Shown: positions 17,587 through 26,649, counted from the first letter of the stretch. The stretch is 64,000 bases of DNA from Urbifossiella sp046350095 (GCA_046350095.1 JAXMBA010000002.1:124001-188000), one strand, 5' to 3'. Numbers and translations are program-made. Notes: generated by a model not told the origin, from the sequence alone.

Positions 17587-19494
17587 ATGGCTGAGCTGGA
17601 AGCGATCACCGACATCCGGCCGACGAAGGACAAGCCCCACGTCCCCGCGGCCCAGTACAGCCGCCGGTTCGCCCTCACGCCCGGCAAGCAGTTCCGCCTC
17701 GGCCGCGACGAGGCCAAGATGGACTTCGCCGTCCCCGAGGACGACCAGGTCTCGCGGTACTACGCCAACGTCACCTTCGAGCTGAACAAGGTCCGCGTGG
17801 ACCGCCGGCCGCCCGTCCCGCCCGACTACCCGGACGCGCCCGTCAACAAGATCGTTGTCCGCGACCCCAAGGCCCGCGACCGGTTCCTCGACGTCACGGG
17901 CTGGGACGTGGGGCCGGGGGAGAGCTTCTGGATCGGCCAGACGCAGTTCACCCTCCGCGGCGACGGCGACACCGGCCCCGAGTCGCCGATCGACGCCACC
18001 GTCGCCGCCCGGCAGGAGGAGCGGACCCGGGCGCAGCTGGAGGAGATCGCCTTCACCAACCCGGCGACGGTGCTGAAGGCGATGGAGCAGCTGCCGAACA
18101 CCATCCGCGCCGCGGTGAACGAGCAGGGCCTGTTCCGCCAGATGCTCCGCGTCATCATGGAGGCGCTGCCGCGGGCCGACGCCGCCGGCATCGTCCGCAT
18201 TCCGCCCGACAACCCCGCCGGCGAGCGGCGGCTGGCGGTCGTGGAGTCGAACGTGCGGCCGACGGCGGCGCTCGGCGGCGGCTTCGCCCCGAGCCGCCGG
18301 CTGGCACACAAGGCCATCCTGGAGCGCCGCCGCAGCTGCCTCCACTGCTGGTCCACCGACCCGACCGAATCCGGCAGCGCCCAGGAGATGACGCTCGCCG
18401 CCCCGCAGGGGATGCAGAACCAGACCCCGTGGGCCATCTGCACCCCGTTCCAGGACAACTCGAAGTTCGCCCTCTACGTCGCCGGCCGCGTCTCCGGCCA
18501 GTGGGGCGCCCTCGGCAAGGCCGGGCAGGACAAGGTCGTCAACGACCTGACGCAGTACCAGAAGACGGTCGAGCTGATCGTCGGCCTGATCGAGACGACG
18601 CTGCGGATGAACCGGCTGGCGAAGCAGAACAGCGTCATCAAGCAGGCGTGGCACCGCGAGCTGTGGCCGTTCATGGACCGCCCCGAGGAGCTGGAGCGCG
18701 TCCTGGAGCCGGGGGTGAAGGAGGTCACGATCCTGTTCTGCGACCTCCGCGGCTACTCCAGCGACGTGTGGAAGACGAAGGACGACCTGCTCGGGGCGTG
18801 GCGGAACATCTCGCTGGCGCTCGACACGATGAGCAGCACCGTGACCGACCACGGCGGCGTGGTCAGCGGCTTCCGCGGCGACGCCGTGCTGGCCTTCTGG
18901 GGCTGGCCCGAGCCGAAGGACCGGCAGGTGGAATCGACGTGCCAGGCGGCGTTCCGCATCTGGGACAAGCTGACGCAGAAGGGGATGAAGTGCGGCCTGG
19001 GCGTGACCCACGGCCCGACGCTCGCCGGCCGGCTGGGGGCGCACGACCTGGCGGTCGTGGACCTGTACGGCCCGGTGGTGAACCTGGCATTCCGGCTGGA
19101 GTCGATGACGAAGGCGTTCGGCGTGGGGGCGATCTGCAGCGGGCCGGTGGCCGAGAAGCTGACCGCGTCGAGCGGCGGCCGGCAGCTGCGGACGCGGAAG
19201 CTCGGGAACGTCATCGCCAAGGGGTTCCCCGACCCCGTGCCGGCGTTCCAGCTGTACTCGCTGGACAACCCGCCGATCCACGAGTTCCAGGAGTTCGACT
19301 GGTCCTCGGCGGTGGACCAGTTCACCGACGGCGACTGGGCCGGGGCGTACAAGCAGCTGGAGGAACTGTTCCCGGACGACCCGGCGAGCCAGTGCCTGCG
19401 GCGGGTGATGACCAAGCTCGGCACCGGCGACGACGACCTGAAGCCGCCGCCGGACTGGGCGAAGCACCGGTCGTACGTGCCGGTCGAACCGTAG
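17587..19494 (+). CDS. FHA-GAF-class III adenylate/guanylate cyclase
   Basis: With the start at 17587 (GGAGGG site ten bases before) the protein is 635 aa. An FHA-like phosphothreonine-binding domain (FRLGRDEAKMDF, SRYYANVTFE) occupies about residues 20-120. A GAF-like region covers ~170-350, followed by a class III nucleotidyl cyclase. Metal-binding aspartates are visible in ILFCDLRGYSSD (Asp 386) and FRGDAVLAFWG (Asp 432). The transition-state Asn and Arg are in GPVVNLAFRLE, so the enzyme should be active. ATP or GTP preference cannot be told. An alternative GTG at 17551 sits 6 bases after a TAGGAT box and would give a leaderless start. Co-oriented just after the kinase. Confidence 0.87.
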   Translation: MAELEAITDIRPTKDKPHVPAAQYSRRFALTPGKQFRLGRDEAKMDFAVPEDDQVSRYYANVTFELNKVRVDRRPPVPPDYPDAPVNKIVVRDPKARDRFLDVTGWDVGPGESFWIGQTQFTLRGDGDTGPESPIDATVAARQEERTRAQLEEIAFTNPATVLKAMEQLPNTIRAAVNEQGLFRQMLRVIMEALPRADAAGIVRIPPDNPAGERRLAVVESNVRPTAALGGGFAPSRRLAHKAILERRRSCLHCWSTDPTESGSAQEMTLAAPQGMQNQTPWAICTPFQDNSKFALYVAGRVSGQWGALGKAGQDKVVNDLTQYQKTVELIVGLIETTLRMNRLAKQNSVIKQAWHRELWPFMDRPEELERVLEPGVKEVTILFCDLRGYSSDVWKTKDDLLGAWRNISLALDTMSSTVTDHGGVVSGFRGDAVLAFWGWPEPKDRQVESTCQAAFRIWDKLTQKGMKCGLGVTHGPTLAGRLGAHDLAVVDLYGPVVNLAFRLESMTKAFGVGAICSGPVAEKLTASSGGRQLRTRKLGNVIAKGFPDPVPAFQLYSLDNPPIHEFQEFDWSSAVDQFTDGDWAGAYKQLEELFPDDPASQCLRRVMTKLGTGDDDLKPPPDWAKHRSYVPVEP

Positions 19495-19513
19495 TCGGGT
19501 GACGGGTTCGGGA

Positions 19514-19599
19514 GATGAAGGGGTGAAGGGTGAAGGGGTGAAAGGGTGAACCTTCCGCTCCTTTACTCTCTCACCCCTTCACCCCTTCACCCCTTCATC
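19514..19599. repeat. Intergenic inverted repeat made of GGGGTGAA words
   Basis: The left arm 19514-19541 is three to four tandem GGGGTGAA words and the right arm 19571-19599 their reverse complement. One G is missing in the left arm. The middle holds CTTCCGCTCCTTTACTC. It fills the gap between the cyclase and metG; the metG ribosome site starts 6 bases later. Confidence 0.8.
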
Positions 19600-19614
19600 A
19601 GCAGAGGAGACGTG

Positions 19615-21177
19615 ATGGCCGAGGCCCGCCGAAAGTGGTTCCAGACGACGGCGATCGACTACCCGAACAGCCGGCCGCACATCGGCACGGCGTTCGAGAA
19701 GGTCGGCGCGGACGTGCAGGCCCGCTACCGGCGGATGGAAGGGTACGACGTGTTCTTCCTCATGGGGAACGACGAGAACACGCTGAAGGTCGCTGACCGC
19801 GCCAAGGAACTGGGGCTTGAGCCCCAGGCGTACTGCGACGACATGGCCCGCCAGTTCCGCGAGGTGTGGGACGCGCTGGACATCAGCTACGACGTGTTCG
19901 TGCAGACCAGCTCCGAGCGGCACAAGGCCTGCGCCCGTAAGTTCGCGCAGCAGGTGTACGACAACGGCCACATCTACAAGGGCGACTTCGAGGGCTGGTA
20001 CTGTGCCGGCTGCGAGGAGTTCAAGAGCGACAAGGTCCACGCCGCGAACGACGGCCTGTGCCCGAACCACAAGCGGCCGCTCGTCCGCCGGACGGAGCCG
20101 TGCTGGTACTTCCGCCTGTCGTCGTTCAAGGACCGGCTGCTCGCGTACCTGAAGGACAACCCCGGGTTCGTGCAGCCGGACAGCCGCCGCAACGAGATGA
20201 TCGGCTTCATCGAGGCCGAGGGGCTGGAAGACCTGAACATCTCGCGGCACGGCGAGGAGTGGGGCGTGCGGCTGCCGTTCGACCCCGACTTCACCATCTA
20301 CGTGTGGTTCGACGCGCTGCTGACGTACATCACCGGCATCGGCTACGCCGACGACCCGGCGCTGTTCGCGCGGCTGTGGCCGTGCGACACGCACTTCATC
20401 GGCAAGGACATCACGCGGTTCCACGCCCACATCTGGCCGGCGATGCTCTGGGCCGCCGGGCTGGAGGCGCCGCGGCTGGTGTTCAGCCACGGGTTCGTGA
20501 ACAACAACGGCGAGAAGATGGGGAAGACGCTCGGCAACATCGTGGACCCGGTCGAGCTGATCTCGAAGTCGAGCTCGGACGCCTACCGCTACTTCTTCAT
20601 GCGCGAGTGCCCGTACCCGAGCGACGGCGACTACAGCGGTCAGCGCTACGAGGAGGTGTACAACTCGGAGCTGGCGAACAACCTCGGGAACATGCTGAGT
20701 CGCGCGCTCACACTCGTGACGAAGAACTACAGCAGCGTTTTCCCGCAGAGCGCCGGGAAGGCGCCCGAGCCGGTGGTGCCGGGGCTCGACCTGGCGGCGT
20801 TCGTCGAGTCGGTTCGCGGGCACGTCGAGGGGTGCCGGTACAACCTGGCGCTGCAGGCGATCGTGCAGGACTTCCTGACGCCGACGAACCAGTACCTCGA
20901 AACCCACGCCCCTTGGAAGCTGGTGAAGACGGACAAGGACGCGGCGGCGCGGGTGCTGTTCAACGCGGTGCAGTCGCTGCGGGTGGCGAGCATCCTGATG
21001 AAGCCGTTCATCCCGCGGGCGGCCGAGGCCATCTACACGAGCTTCAATTTCCCGACGCCGTGGGCCGAGGTAAAGTACGCCGACGCGGCCACGCTGGCGG
21101 CGCAGCCCGACGACCTGCGCGTGACGGCGGAGCTGGTGGACGGCAAGCCGAAGCCGCTGTTCCCGCGCATCGCGTGA
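19615..21177 (+). CDS. metG: Methionine--tRNA ligase
   Basis: MetRS charges tRNA-Met for initiation and elongation. The 520-aa protein has the HIGH-type motif PHIG (residues 21-24), a zinc knuckle C130-x2-C133 with a later CPNH pair, and the KMSKS-type loop KMGKT at 301-305. The anticodon-binding helical domain follows. It lacks the C-terminal tRNA-binding (EMAP-like) dimer domain found in some MetRS, ending at about the length of the Thermus-type enzyme. A GAGGAG site five bases before the ATG supports the start at 19615; an in-frame ATG at 19546 lies inside the inverted repeat. Confidence 0.97.
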   Translation: MAEARRKWFQTTAIDYPNSRPHIGTAFEKVGADVQARYRRMEGYDVFFLMGNDENTLKVADRAKELGLEPQAYCDDMARQFREVWDALDISYDVFVQTSSERHKACARKFAQQVYDNGHIYKGDFEGWYCAGCEEFKSDKVHAANDGLCPNHKRPLVRRTEPCWYFRLSSFKDRLLAYLKDNPGFVQPDSRRNEMIGFIEAEGLEDLNISRHGEEWGVRLPFDPDFTIYVWFDALLTYITGIGYADDPALFARLWPCDTHFIGKDITRFHAHIWPAMLWAAGLEAPRLVFSHGFVNNNGEKMGKTLGNIVDPVELISKSSSDAYRYFFMRECPYPSDGDYSGQRYEEVYNSELANNLGNMLSRALTLVTKNYSSVFPQSAGKAPEPVVPGLDLAAFVESVRGHVEGCRYNLALQAIVQDFLTPTNQYLETHAPWKLVKTDKDAAARVLFNAVQSLRVASILMKPFIPRAAEAIYTSFNFPTPWAEVKYADAATLAAQPDDLRVTAELVDGKPKPLFPRIA

Positions 21178-21190
21178 AACGAGTGCTTGT

Positions 21191-21220
21191 CCGAGCCGAC
21201 CCCTGACGGGGCCGGCTCGG
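21191..21220 (+). terminator. Strong hairpin after metG
   Basis: CCGAGCCG pairs with CGGCTCGG and, after one mismatch, CCCC with GGGG around a 4-base loop. It starts 13 bases after the metG stop. No T tract follows; the -10-like TACAAT of the next gene is at 21231. Confidence 0.55.
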
Positions 21221-21269
21221 ATGATCCCGCTACAATTCTCACGCCCTCCCCGCCCCGCCGAGTCGAGTC

Positions 21270-22739
21270 ATGCCCACCCGCCTCGCCGTCCTCGCGGCGC
21301 TTGTCGTCGCGTCCGCGGTCGCCGCCCAGCCCACCGCCCGGCCCGGTCTGCGATTCACCGTCAGCATCGACCCGGCGCTGCCGGCGCAACCCGGCCGCCT
21401 GCTCGTGGGTGTCGGCCCGAAGAACGGCGTCCCCGACTTCACCGAGTACAAACCGCCCGTCCTCCCCGTCCTCGGCACCGACCTCGCCGCCGGCCGCACC
21501 GCCACGCTCGACGCCGGCTCCGACGTGTTCCCGATCGCCCCGGCGCTGAACGACCTGCCGGCCGGCGAGTACACTGTGCAGGCCATCCTCGCCACCAACC
21601 GCGACATCGACCTCCCGGACGCCCCCGGCAACCTCTACTCCGCGCCGGTGAAGGTGAAACTCGACCCCGCGGCCGGCACCACGGTGAACCTCACGCTGGA
21701 CAAGACCTTCGCCGAGCGGAAGCCGAAGGACACCGCGACGCACAAGTTTCTCGCGCTGCCGTCGAAGAAGCTGTCCGACTTCCACGGCCGGCCGATGACG
21801 TACCGCGTCGGCGTCGTGCTGCCGCCGGGCTTCGACACCGACACCGACAAGAGCTACGGCCTGATCCTCGACGTGGGCGGCTTCGGCACCCGCTACACCG
21901 ACGCGCGCCGCACGCAGCCGGACAAGCGGTTCGTGCAGGTGGTGCCCGACGGCGCCGGCCCGTTCGGCGACCCGTACCAGGTGAACTCGGCCAACAACGG
22001 CCCCTACGGCGACGCCCTGATCCAGGAGGTGATCCCCTTCCTGGAGAAGACCTACCGCTGCGGCGGCGCCGGCAAGCGCTTCACGTGCGGGGCCAGCACC
22101 GGCGGCTGGGTGTCGCTGGCGCTGCAGGTGTACTACCCGGACGTGTTCAACGGCTGCTGGAGCCAGTGCCCCGACTCGCTGACGTTCGAGCGGTTCGAGC
22201 TGATCGACCTGTACGGCGAGAAGAACGCCTTCGTGAACCGCTTCGGCTTCGAGCGGCCGAGCACCCGCACCCTCGACGGCGACGTGGTCTCGACGGTGCG
22301 GCACGAGGCGCAGCTGGACCGCGTGCTTGGCAAGGGCGGCCGCTGGGAGCTGGGCGGCCGCGACTGGGCGAGCTGGAACGCGGTGTACGGCCCCCGCGGC
22401 GCCGACGGGCTGCCGGTGCCGGTGTGGGACGGCAAGACGGGGGCGATCGACAAGACGGTGCTGGAGCACTGGAAGAAGTACGACCTGACCAGGCACGTCG
22501 TGGCGAACTGGAAGGAGCTGGGGCCGAAGCTCGCCGGCGGGAAGGTGAACGTCTGGGTGGGCGACGCCGACGACTACTACCTGAACGCGGCGGTGCACCG
22601 GTTCAAGGCGGCGGTGGGGGTGCTGCGCGAGCCGGCGTTCGACGGGCGGGTGCTGATCGAGCTGCGCGGCACGCACAAGAGCGGCGGGTGGACGCGCCGC
22701 GAGCGGCTCGACGCGATGGCCGCCCGCGGCGGGCTGTGA
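21270..22739 (+). CDS. Secreted alpha/beta-hydrolase esterase (esterase D-like)
   Basis: The 489-aa product has a signal peptide (MPTRLAVLAALVVASAVAAQ), an N-terminal beta-rich domain of ~150 residues and a C-terminal alpha/beta-hydrolase domain of the putative-esterase (Esterase D/Fes-like) family. The nucleophile is Ser 276 in CGASTGGW, a G-x-S-x-G elbow. The oxyanion region LILDVGGFG and a late RGTHKSGGW, likely carrying the catalytic His, are visible. A TACAAT -10-like box lies 33 bases before the ATG. The substrate is unknown; planctomycete relatives are often annotated as carbohydrate or enterochelin esterases. Confidence 0.83.
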   Translation: MPTRLAVLAALVVASAVAAQPTARPGLRFTVSIDPALPAQPGRLLVGVGPKNGVPDFTEYKPPVLPVLGTDLAAGRTATLDAGSDVFPIAPALNDLPAGEYTVQAILATNRDIDLPDAPGNLYSAPVKVKLDPAAGTTVNLTLDKTFAERKPKDTATHKFLALPSKKLSDFHGRPMTYRVGVVLPPGFDTDTDKSYGLILDVGGFGTRYTDARRTQPDKRFVQVVPDGAGPFGDPYQVNSANNGPYGDALIQEVIPFLEKTYRCGGAGKRFTCGASTGGWVSLALQVYYPDVFNGCWSQCPDSLTFERFELIDLYGEKNAFVNRFGFERPSTRTLDGDVVSTVRHEAQLDRVLGKGGRWELGGRDWASWNAVYGPRGADGLPVPVWDGKTGAIDKTVLEHWKKYDLTRHVVANWKELGPKLAGGKVNVWVGDADDYYLNAAVHRFKAAVGVLREPAFDGRVLIELRGTHKSGGWTRRERLDAMAARGGL

Positions 22740-22756
22740 CGGAACGAAGAGTTTTC

Positions 22757-22842
22757 GACGGGATAACAGGATGAACAGGATACCGAACCAAGACGGGTTC
22801 TTGCCTTTGGCTCGGTCATCCTGTTCATCCTGTTATCCCGTC
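22757..22842. repeat. Perfect 25-bp intergenic inverted repeat
   Basis: GACGGGATAACAGGATGAAC and the next five bases (22757-22781) are exactly reverse-complemented at 22818-22842. Inside, ACCGAACCAA and TTGGCTCGGT extend the pairing with one mismatch. The arm contains the doubled word AACAGGAT. It lies between the esterase stop and the lipoate ligase gene. Confidence 0.92.
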
Positions 22843-22866
22843 CAACTTCTCGGTCCGGCTCTGGCG

Positions 22867-22872
22867 TAAAAT
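22867..22872 (+). promoter_or_regulatory. -10-like box TAAAAT, leaderless start likely
   Basis: TAAAAT ends only 6 bases before the ATG at 22879, and no Shine-Dalgarno sequence fits in the gap. If it is the -10 box, transcription would start at or next to the start codon. Confidence 0.4.
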
Positions 22873-22878
22873 ACCCGC

Positions 22879-23607
22879 ATGGCTCGCACCCTCCGCCTGC
22901 TGCCGTTCGCGTCCGCCGACGGGGCCACCAACATGGCCGCCGACGAGGCGCTGCTCGAGTCCGCCGCCGCGGGCGTCGCCTCGCTGCGGTTCTACACCTG
23001 GACCGAGCCGACGCTCTCGCTCGGGTACTTCCAGCCGGCCGAGGCCCGCGCCGCCACGCCGGGCGTGCCGTGGGTCCGCCGCTCCACCGGCGGCGCGGCC
23101 ATCCTCCACCACCACGAGCTCACCTACGCCCTGGCCCTGCCGCCGGCCGCCGAGTGGCACGGCGGCGAGCCGTGGGTCTGCCGGATGCACCACCTGCTGC
23201 GCGACGAACTGGCCGCCGCCGGCCTCGCGGCGAAGGCCGTGGTGTGCGGCGAGGAGCAGAAGCTCGGCGAGGTGCTCTGCTTCCTCGACCAGACGGCCGG
23301 CGACCTGCTCGTGGAGGGGTCGAAGGTGGCCGGCAGCGCCCAGCGGAAGTGGAAGGGGGCACTGCTGCAGCACGGCAGCATCCTGCTGAGCCGCAGCCCG
23401 CACGCCGCGCACCTGCCCGGCATCAACGACTTCGCCGGCCGCGAGCTCGTGACCGCGGAGAGCTTGGCGGCGCGGCTGACGGGGCGGGTGGCGGTCGCCG
23501 CCGGCTGCGCCGTGGCGGCCGACGACTGGACGCCGCTCGAACGCGCCCGCACGGCGAAGATTCGGGCCGAGAAGTACGCCGACCCGGCGTGGAACGGCAA
23601 GCGCTGA
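22879..23607 (+). CDS. Lipoate/octanoate protein ligase family (LplA-like)
   Basis: The 242-aa protein belongs to the biotin/lipoate A/B ligase family, which attaches lipoate or octanoate to lysines of 2-oxoacid dehydrogenases and GcvH. Family motifs are NMAADEALLE near the start, WVRRSTGGAAILHHHELTYAL (residues ~55-75) and GSKVAGSAQRKWKGALLQHG with the catalytic-site Lys 149. It is shorter than E. coli LplA (338 aa) and lacks the C-terminal lid domain, like LipM/LplA1-type enzymes, so amidotransferase versus ATP-dependent ligase activity cannot be decided. A TAAAAT box 6 bases upstream suggests a leaderless message. Confidence 0.9.
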   Translation: MARTLRLLPFASADGATNMAADEALLESAAAGVASLRFYTWTEPTLSLGYFQPAEARAATPGVPWVRRSTGGAAILHHHELTYALALPPAAEWHGGEPWVCRMHHLLRDELAAAGLAAKAVVCGEEQKLGEVLCFLDQTAGDLLVEGSKVAGSAQRKWKGALLQHGSILLSRSPHAAHLPGINDFAGRELVTAESLAARLTGRVAVAAGCAVAADDWTPLERARTAKIRAEKYADPAWNGKR

Positions 23608-23720
23608 CGCGACCACGCCCGCCCCCACTCTGAGCTCGCCCCACCTCCTGCAACCCGGCGCGCCCGGGCGGTTTGCGTCCGGCCCGAAGGTGTTCTACCG
23701 TTGCGGCAGGAATTCCGCCC

Positions 23721-23742
23721 CCGCCCGAATTCGTTCGGGCGG
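23721..23742. promoter_or_regulatory. 9-bp hairpin with TTCG loop upstream of a kinase gene
   Basis: CCGCCCGAA (23721-23729) and TTCGGGCGG (23734-23742) pair perfectly around TTCG, an unusually stable tetraloop. It is 38 bases before the kinase ATG and 113 after the ligase stop. It may be a terminator for the ligase or a leader structure of the kinase. Confidence 0.5.
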
Positions 23743-23780
23743 CCTCGGGACCCACCCCCTCAGCGCGCCACGGTGCCCGA

Positions 23781-25292
23781 ATGTCCGTCCCGAATTCGGT
23801 CGAAGAACTCGTCCAGCTCATCCGCAAGAGCGGCATGGTGGACGAGGGGCGGCTGTCGAACTACCTCGACCGCCGCGAGTTCGCCCGCGGGCTCCCCGCC
23901 GACCCCCGCGAGTTCGCCGAGGACATGGTCCGCGACGGCGTCCTCACCAACTTCCAGGCGGAGCAGTTCCTGCTCGGGAAGTGGCGCGGGTTCACCATCG
24001 GCAAGTACAAGCTGCTCGAGCGCGTCGGCGTCGGCGGGATGGGGCAGGTGTTCCTGTGCGAACACATGTTCATGAAGAAGCGCGTCGCCGTGAAGGTGCT
24101 GCCGCCGGCGAAGGCCGACCAGCCGGCGGCCCTCGGCCGGTTCTACCGCGAGGCCCGGGCCGCCGGCAGCCTCCAGCACCCGAACATCGTCCGCACCCAC
24201 GACGTCGACCAGGACGGCAACCTCCACTTCCTCGTCATGGACTACGTGGACGGCACGAACCTGCTGGACGTGGTCAAGAAGTTCGGCCCGATGGACCTCG
24301 GCCGCGCCGCCAGCTACGTCCGCCAGGTGGCGCTCGCGCTCGACACCTCGTTCCGCGCCGGCATCATCCACCGCGACATCAAGCCGGGCAACATCCTCAT
24401 CGACCGCCGCGGCACGGCCAGGCTGCTGGACATGGGGCTGGCCCGGTTCTTCCGCGACCACACCGACCAACTCACGATCAAGTACGACGACAAGATCGTC
24501 CTCGGCACCGCGGACTACGTCGCCCCCGAGCAGGTGGCCAACAGCCACGCCGTGGACATCCGCGCGGACATCTACGGCCTCGGCGCGACGTACTACTTCC
24601 TGCTGGCCGGCCACCCGCCGTTCCCGACGGGCACCGTGTCGCAGAAGCTGCTGTGGCACCGCACGAAGGAGCCGACGCCGATCAAGGAGGTCCGCCCGGA
24701 CGTGCCCGACGACGTGGCGGCGCTCATCGCCCGGATGATGGCGAAGGAGCCGAAGGCCCGCTACCAGACGCCGGCCCAGGTGGCCGCGGAACTGGACGGC
24801 ATCGTGCCGGAGGTGGTGCCGCTGCCGGCGGCCGAGGAGATGCCGGTGCTCAGCCCCGCGGCGACGGAAGGGGCGCAGCCGGAGGACGAGGCGCCGGAAC
24901 CGGTCGGCGTGGCGGCGGACGAGGAAGCGGTGGCCGGGGCCGCGGCCCCGGCGGCGCGCACGCCGTTCGGCCCGGCCCCCGCGCCGTTCGCCCCGGCCCC
25001 CGTGCCGGGGAACCCGTGGGGGCCGGCGTCGCCGCCGGCCAGGCGTTCGGGGTCGGGGGCGCGGCCCGGACTGCCGCCGCGGCTGCCGGCGGCCCCCCCG
25101 GCCGGCGAGACGGTGGCGGCGCGAGTGGAGCAGACGCCGGCGGGGATGCGGCCGGCGGGGGCCTCGCACCCGTTCCGGGCCGACGTGACCGAACCGGCGC
25201 CGGCGAAGGTGCCGTGGCGGATGATCCTGGCCGCGGCCGGCGGCGCGGCCGTGGCCGCCGCCGGGATGGTTCTGATGAAGCTGCTCGGGTAA
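23781..25292 (+). CDS. Ser/Thr protein kinase with C-terminal membrane anchor
   Basis: The 503-aa protein starts with an ~80-residue helical region (SVEELVQLIRKSGMVDEG...LTNFQAEQFLLGKWRGF) that is typical of planctomycete kinases. The kinase domain covers about residues 75-340: VGVGGMGQVF, VAVKVL, HRDIKPGNIL and YVAPEQV. The DFG motif is DMG (LLDMGLARF), a variant common in this group. A Pro/Ala-rich linker of ~130 residues leads to a single C-terminal span (MILAAAGGAAVAAAGMVLM). The kinase should face the cytoplasm with almost nothing outside. The ATG at 23781 was chosen over upstream in-frame codons because family similarity begins there. Confidence 0.9.
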   Translation: MSVPNSVEELVQLIRKSGMVDEGRLSNYLDRREFARGLPADPREFAEDMVRDGVLTNFQAEQFLLGKWRGFTIGKYKLLERVGVGGMGQVFLCEHMFMKKRVAVKVLPPAKADQPAALGRFYREARAAGSLQHPNIVRTHDVDQDGNLHFLVMDYVDGTNLLDVVKKFGPMDLGRAASYVRQVALALDTSFRAGIIHRDIKPGNILIDRRGTARLLDMGLARFFRDHTDQLTIKYDDKIVLGTADYVAPEQVANSHAVDIRADIYGLGATYYFLLAGHPPFPTGTVSQKLLWHRTKEPTPIKEVRPDVPDDVAALIARMMAKEPKARYQTPAQVAAELDGIVPEVVPLPAAEEMPVLSPAATEGAQPEDEAPEPVGVAADEEAVAGAAAPAARTPFGPAPAPFAPAPVPGNPWGPASPPARRSGSGARPGLPPRLPAAPPAGETVAARVEQTPAGMRPAGASHPFRADVTEPAPAKVPWRMILAAAGGAAVAAAGMVLMKLLG

Positions 25293-25299
25293 CGGGCCC

Positions 25300-25320
25300 G
25301 CGGGGCCGGCGCCGGCCCGC
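25300..25320. terminator. GC hairpin between convergent genes
   Basis: GCGGG and CCCGC enclose a CCGGCGCCGG palindrome in the 31-base gap between the kinase stop and the DUF1501 stop on the other strand. There is no T tract, so its role is inferred from position. Confidence 0.4.
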
Positions 25321-25323
25321 GTC

Positions 25324-26649
25324 TTACCCCACCAACTCCGGGATCGGCCGGCCCTGGTCCAGCAGGTACGTCGGCCGGCCGCTGAAGTCGGGCAGCGACG
25401 CCGATACCGGGTCGATGCCGAGGGCGTGGTAGATCGTCCCCACCACGTTCTGGAACGTCATCGTCCCGCTCACCGACCGCTCCGCCCGCGCGTCGGTCCG
25501 GCCGATCACCTGGCCGACTTTCATCCCGCCGCCGAACACGATCGCGCTGCCGGCGTCGGCCCAGTGCTCGCGGCCGGGGCCGGGGTACGTCACCTTCGGC
25601 GTCCGCCCGAACTCGCCGAGCACCACCACCAGCGTGTCGTCGAGGAGGCCGCGGTCGTCCAGGTCGGTCACCAGCGCCCACACGCTCCGGTCGAGCGCCG
25701 GCAGGCACATGCGGTACGACAGAAAGATGTCCGACTCCGCGCCGCTGTGGTGGTCCCAACTCCCCACCTGCACCGTCACCACCCGCACGCCCGCCTCCAC
25801 CAGCCGCCGCGCCAGGCCGAACGGCTTCACGTCCCAGTCGTAGACGAGCGACTTCACCGTCTGGTGGGTGAACTTGCCGCGGCCGTAGCGGTCGACGTTC
25901 TTCCGCGGCTCCTTCGACAGGTCGAACGCCTCGCGGGCCTGCGGCGAGGTGACGAGTTCCAGCGCCCGCGCCTGGAAGCGGTCGAGCGCCGCCGCCTGGC
26001 CGGTGGCGTCGAGCTCGCGGCGCATCCGGTCGAGGCCGGCGAGCACGGCGCGGCGGTCGTTCAGCGCGTCCGGCGAGCGGACCGGGCGGAGGTCGTCGAG
26101 GGCGTCGCCGAACGGGCGGAACGGCGCGTGCTGGGAGCCCGCGTAGTACGGCCGCTCGTAGTCGAACCGGTCGTACCCCTCGACGCGGTGGAGGCTGACG
26201 TAGGCCGGCAGCCGGGCCGACGTGCCGAGCAGCCGGCTGGCGGCCGAGCCGAACGCCGGGCGGTTCCCCGCGCCCCGCGGCAGGCCGGTGTACACCTCGC
26301 TCAGGTAGTGGTCGTTCTCGACGGACCGCACGCCGTTCAGGACCGCTGCCTTGTCGAGGATGCTCGCCTGCATCGGGAACAGCTCGCACAGCCGCACGCC
26401 GGGGAGCCGCGTCGGGATGGTGCCGAACGGGCCGCGGAACTCGGCGGGGGCGTCGGGCTTCGGGTCCCAGGTGTCAATGTGGCTCGGGCCGCCCGACAGG
26501 ACGACGTAGATCACCGACTTCGGGCGGGCCGTGGAGTCGGCGCGGGCGTCGTTGCGGAGCAGCGCGGGGAGCGTCACGCCGGCGACGCCGAGCCCGCCGG
26601 CGCGGAGGAACTGGCGGCGGGTGGGTGGGCCGGTGGAGATGGTGAGCAC
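25324..26649 (-). CDS. DUF1501 family secreted protein, second copy
   Basis: The 441-aa protein is a paralog of the one at 9192, with a Tat leader (TRRQFLRAGGLGVAGVTLPALL). Family boxes are VIYVVLSGGPSHIDTWDPKP, FRGPFGTIPTRLPGVRLCELFP, VQVGSWDHHSG, LDDTLVVVLGEFGRTPKV and GREHWADAGSAIVFGGGM. Compared with the first copy it keeps the HW/AD motif and the GVRVVTVQVGSWDHH histidines. This supports a metal site, as expected for the alkaline-phosphatase-like fold. Translation starts at GTG 26649. It is divergent from the propeller gene and convergent with the kinase. Substrate unknown. Confidence 0.93.
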   Translation of the reverse strand: MLTISTGPPTRRQFLRAGGLGVAGVTLPALLRNDARADSTARPKSVIYVVLSGGPSHIDTWDPKPDAPAEFRGPFGTIPTRLPGVRLCELFPMQASILDKAAVLNGVRSVENDHYLSEVYTGLPRGAGNRPAFGSAASRLLGTSARLPAYVSLHRVEGYDRFDYERPYYAGSQHAPFRPFGDALDDLRPVRSPDALNDRRAVLAGLDRMRRELDATGQAAALDRFQARALELVTSPQAREAFDLSKEPRKNVDRYGRGKFTHQTVKSLVYDWDVKPFGLARRLVEAGVRVVTVQVGSWDHHSGAESDIFLSYRMCLPALDRSVWALVTDLDDRGLLDDTLVVVLGEFGRTPKVTYPGPGREHWADAGSAIVFGGGMKVGQVIGRTDARAERSVSGTMTFQNVVGTIYHALGIDPVSASLPDFSGRPTYLLDQGRPIPELVG

